From positions 124,001 through 188,000 of the forward strand of contig JAPPHZ010000045.1 in NCBI GenBank assembly GCA_028820935.1: DNA of 64,000 bases, written 5' to 3'. Within the stretch, counting starts at the first letter, position 1, and every line of letters begins with the position of its first letter. This document shows, in pieces, positions 61,602 to 64,000 of this stretch. The stretch comes from a bacterium (GTDB lineage: Bacteria > Actinomycetota > Acidimicrobiia > Spongiisociales > Spongiisociaceae). The notes below the pieces were generated by a model. The model did not search any database. It saw nothing but the letters and a program-made list of their open reading frames with translations, and was not told the DNA's origin. Position numbers and translations under genes: made by a program.

Positions 61602-61925
61602 ACGACTAGCTGGGCTAGGTGAGAGACCTAGGTGACAGGCCGATACGGCGCCGGCCAGGCCCCCTAACCCGCGAGCTCAACACCCCAAGAACCCGAAGAG
61701 ACCGTGGTGGTGGGGGTGGGGAGTTCTACACCACCTCAGACCTGGGCCTCTGCAACCCTACCCAGAGGACTCCACAATTGATTGGGCAAGGACTCCACAT
61801 CTTCCCACCGGGTGAGAATGGACAGTAACCGTTCTGGCCTCGCCTGAGCGCATGGGCCCTGGGTGTGGGCTGGAGAACTGTCGCTTACCGGGACCTGAGG
61901 ATGCGGGACGAGGCAGGTCGCCTCG
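61602..61925. other. Intergenic region after the AbiE-like module
   Basis: It contains an inverted repeat CTAGGT-N5-ACCTAG at 61615-61631 (also two direct CTAGGTGA copies). It then spans GC-rich DNA without a supportable gene up to the broken amidase. Confidence 0.4.
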
Positions 61926-62518
61926 TCAACCCAGCGGGCGAGGCCCCGATGCGAGACCCGGGACACTCACCCGCCGCCCGGCCAGGAGAGCAACCATGGC
62001 GGCCTGGGCCTCTTCGGTGGGGGCGACCTCGCTGTGGTCGCCGATGAAGCACGTGAGCAGGGCAAAGCCCTGGCTCCCGCGGGTCGCATCACCCCGCACC
62101 GGCGAATCGATGCTCCCCTGCCTTCCCTCGAAAACCTGCCCGTAACGATCTACCAAGAAGTTGTAGGCAATGTCCGGCCAGCCCCTCTCGGAGGACTGTG
62201 GTAGCGGTAGAAGCTACGCAGGTACTCGACGGACTCCTCCGGTTCGTAGTCATTGGACGATGCGCTGTGGTGCACCAACAAGAACCGCACATCTTCCGGC
62301 GCTTCCACCAACATGCCCCTCTTTGGCGGCAGGTCAGCAGCCCAAACGTCCCGAGGATGGATCAGATGGTCCTCAGCAATGCGAACGCCATCGCGCTGAG
62401 CAGCGGCGGGCGCAACGACGGCTCCGGGTAGGAGTATCCCTGCTGCCGCTCCCATTCCCGCCAGCGCCAAGAAGCGGCGGCGAGTAACCGCACTCGAACG
62501 TCGCGCAGTGGTCACCAA
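61926..62518 (-). pseudogene. Broken Tat-exported N-acetylmuramoyl-L-alanine amidase
   Basis: The first 110 codons show a Tat signal (RRRFLALAG...AAA-Q) and an amidase_2/PGRP start, VRFLLVHHSASSNDYEPEE with its zinc His. After FYRYHSPPRG the frame changes. GWPDIAYNFLVDRYGQVFEG and RGDATRGSQGFALLTCFIGD continue in the next frame, consistent with one G lost from the GGGG run near 62208. Homology ends again after AAMVALL, well before the C-terminal zinc ligands. The gene has two lesions and is unlikely to work. Confidence 0.78.
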
Positions 62519-62852
62519 CTATGAATCCCCCACCGCAGCGCACACTCTCCCACCGCCGCCCAGGAACGGTCGTCGTTTTGTCAAACTTGTCACCGAAAAC
62601 ACTGTAACCAACGCACATTTGAGGCCCACGTGGCAATACAGCATCTGCCTGTGCGAGCCCTCTCCAGCTCAGCCACTGTCGATACGGGGGGAGAAACGCC
62701 TGGTCAGGGAGCTGAGAGGACGAAGTTATGTCAACTTCTTGCACGGGGATAGGTGCGAAACAAGTATGTCATAACTGTTACATAACCCGCTCCCAGCACC
62801 GCAACGGGCGGCGATCACGGTGGGAGTTCGGTCGATCGCCGCTCGCCCGTGG
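62519..62852. other. Intergenic region upstream of the amidase remnant
   Basis: AGTTATG (62724-62730) and CATAACT (62770-62776) form a distant inverted repeat in an AT-richer part. No gene is supported. Confidence 0.4.
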
Positions 62853-63147
62853 TCAGTGGTTCGCCATGGCGACGTGTTCGGGCCTGACAGGGGTGCGGCT
62901 GAGTTCCAGGCCGGTGGCTTCGCGGATGGCGGCCACCACCGCGGCCGTTGACGAGACGGTGGGCGGCTCCCCCACTCCCTTGGCGCCGAAGGGACCGAAC
63001 GAACTCGGTTCCTTGATCACCTTGATCTCTATGGGCGGCGCGTCCAGGAAGGCCCGCCCGGCCTCTAGGTTCTCGGCGCGGATCCGTGATTCCTCGCTGA
63101 TCGGGTAACCCGTCTCTGGACGTGACCCGGGAACCGGACACCGCTAG
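62853..63147 (-). pseudogene. Stranded C-terminus of a xanthine dehydrogenase-family subunit
   Basis: Without any start codon the minus strand reads NLEAGRAFLDAPPIEIKVIK, PSSFGPFGAKGVGEPPTVSS and TAAVVAAIREATGLELSRTP, ending PEHVAMANH. This is the very C-terminal end of a molybdenum hydroxylase, including GAKGVGE with the catalytic Glu. The frame is closed upstream near 63147 and the other ~700 residues are missing. It differs in sequence from the copy at the window start. Confidence 0.8.
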
Positions 63148-63377
63148 CCGGGTTGGGCGCGATGACCCGAACTGTCGATGGCCGCCGGCCATCGGCGACT
63201 TCCTGAAGCCCCTTGGAACCAGCAGTCTGGTGTAGATTCTTACATTATCTGTTGACCGGTGTTCGTTATCTGCTTCTTGATCGTGGCTGTCGAGGCCGTC
63301 TATGGCCTTAACCGGGCTGATTGTGTGTATAGAATGTTCACTCTATGCGAAGGTGGCGCGTATTCTCCACACGTACT

Positions 63378-63392
63378 ACACATATTATGTGT
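63378..63392. promoter_or_regulatory. Palindrome ACACAT-N3-ATGTGT
   Basis: A perfect 6-bp dyad with an AT-rich centre lies about 90 nt upstream of the secreted FnIII-type protein. A possible operator for it. Confidence 0.45.
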
Positions 63393-63429
63393 GGGTGCAG
63401 ACGTCGTGGTGATGTAAGCAACGAGGCCA

Positions 63430-63439
63430 CCCCCCCCCC
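63430..63439. repeat. C10 homopolymer upstream of a secreted-protein gene
   Basis: Ten consecutive C, 41-50 nt upstream of the GTG start at 63480, i.e. in the promoter/leader zone. Such tracts slip readily and can alter promoter spacing. Confidence 0.9.
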
Positions 63440-63479
63440 ATTTAGGGGCCGTTCCAACCGACCGGGATCTCCTGCCGCG

Positions 63480-64000
63480 GTGAGTTTGCGGGTGGGCCGA
63501 TCCGTTCGTGTGGCGCCGGTTGTCGCTTTGGTGGCCGTGGTGGGCGTGTTGGCCTTCGTGGTGCTGGCGGAGTTGCTGGCAGCACCGGCCCCCGAAGCCG
63601 ACGGGGCGCCCGACGATGACCCCGCCACCGCCGACACCGGCGCCACCGGCGCCACCGTGGACGGGGTCCCCGCGCCGCTCCGGTCGCGGCGGCTGCTGAC
63701 CGCCCTGGAGGCGGCGGCCGGTCCCGACGGGGTGTTGCTCACCTGGGAGGTGGACGAGGCCCTAGCCGAGAGCGTCACCGCCTTCACCTGCGTCTACCGC
63801 ACGCCTGCTCATCTGCGTCTGGGGGTGTCGGGGGCGGTTCCCTGCAGTCCGCTGCGCAGCCCGCCCGACGCCCGCTCTCGGACCGTCGCGGGGTTGCCCG
63901 AGTACGGCGACTACGACTTCGAGGTGGTGGCGGAGGTGGCGGGCGAACCGGCCATCCCGTGGCCGGAGCGGGCGCTGCGGGTGCGGGTGGCAGTCACCGA
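63480..64000 (+). CDS. Secreted FnIII-type protein, 5' part
   Basis: The frame is open through the right edge (173 residues visible). GTG start, a basic N-terminus RVGRSVRV, then a hydrophobic signal/anchor segment PVVALVAVVGVLAFVVLAEL, an Ala/Asp/Thr/Pro-rich linker, and one beta-sandwich domain (VLLTWEVDEALAESVTAFTC, LPEYGDYDFEVVAEVAG) of FnIII type. Style and composition resemble the N-terminus of the giant protein at 14684. A C10 tract and a palindrome sit upstream. Confidence 0.7.
   Translation, partial: MSLRVGRSVRVAPVVALVAVVGVLAFVVLAELLAAPAPEADGAPDDDPATADTGATGATVDGVPAPLRSRRLLTALEAAAGPDGVLLTWEVDEALAESVTAFTCVYRTPAHLRLGVSGAVPCSPLRSPPDARSRTVAGLPEYGDYDFEVVAEVAGEPAIPWPERALRVRVAVT

Overview
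The window is GC-rich and densely coded. It looks like an actinomycete-type (Actinomycetota) genome. The inference rests on the GC-rich third positions, the frequent GTG/TTG starts, an F420-type PPOX oxidoreductase, a CoxG-like protein, SerC and GpsA of actinobacterial style, and a fused PurS-PurL. Acidimicrobiia or a related uncultured lineage is plausible, but no marker gene here fixes the taxonomy.

Layout. 1-5.7 kb: a purine/selenium-type catabolic set on the plus strand, comprising the 3' end of an XdhD-like molybdenum hydroxylase, an N-terminally short SsnA-like amidohydrolase, a short YgfK-like iron-sulfur protein, a PPOX protein and an alpha/beta hydrolase. 5.7-15 kb: a minus-strand gene for a 2702-residue secreted repeat protein (FnIII, cadherin-like, SwmB-like, GLUG and pre-peptidase-like modules) with debris of its own repeats downstream. 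15-24 kb: an accessory island full of toxin-antitoxin modules (VapBC types, RHH/PIN, HEPN/MNT, AbrB/PIN, HicAB), an AAA ATPase and an ASCH protein. Several of its toxins are broken while the antitoxin is intact. Interleaved at 21.6-27.6 kb are two fold-type II PLP enzymes and two divergent carbon-nitrogen hydrolases (N-carbamoyl-amino-acid hydrolase and beta-ureidopropionase types), which could belong to the same nucleobase-catabolic theme as the left end.

28-31.6 kb: housekeeping genes (DUF368 membrane protein, YchF, GpsA, NIPSNAP). 31.6-42.4 kb: a minus-strand de novo purine operon purSL-purQ-purC-purE-purK-purF-purD-purM-purN with mostly overlapping starts and stops. 43.5-50.2 kb: a tightly coupled plus-strand operon for a HerA-like ATPase, SbcD (Mre11), SbcC (Rad50) and a NurA-like nuclease, which is the archaeal DNA-end-resection set in a bacterial setting. 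50.2-51.2 kb: more antitoxins without partners. 51.4-59.2 kb: a lipoprotein sugar dehydrogenase, an unusual tRNA, an MFS transporter, a CoxG-like protein, a small cassette around a DUF6338 membrane protein, and divergent serC/aminotransferase genes. 59.2-64 kb: orphan operator palindromes, a transposase scrap, an AbiE-like two-gene module, a broken amidase, a stranded xanthine-dehydrogenase C-terminus, and the start of another secreted protein.

The two strongest leads are the HerA-SbcD-SbcC-NurA operon and the tRNA at 52876-52968. The tRNA has an 8-bp acceptor stem, a 4-bp T stem, a 4-nt D loop, a long variable arm and a GAG anticodon. That is a selenocysteine/allo-tRNA-type fold with a leucine anticodon. 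A third theme is the recurrent loss of toxins with survival of their antitoxins and operators.
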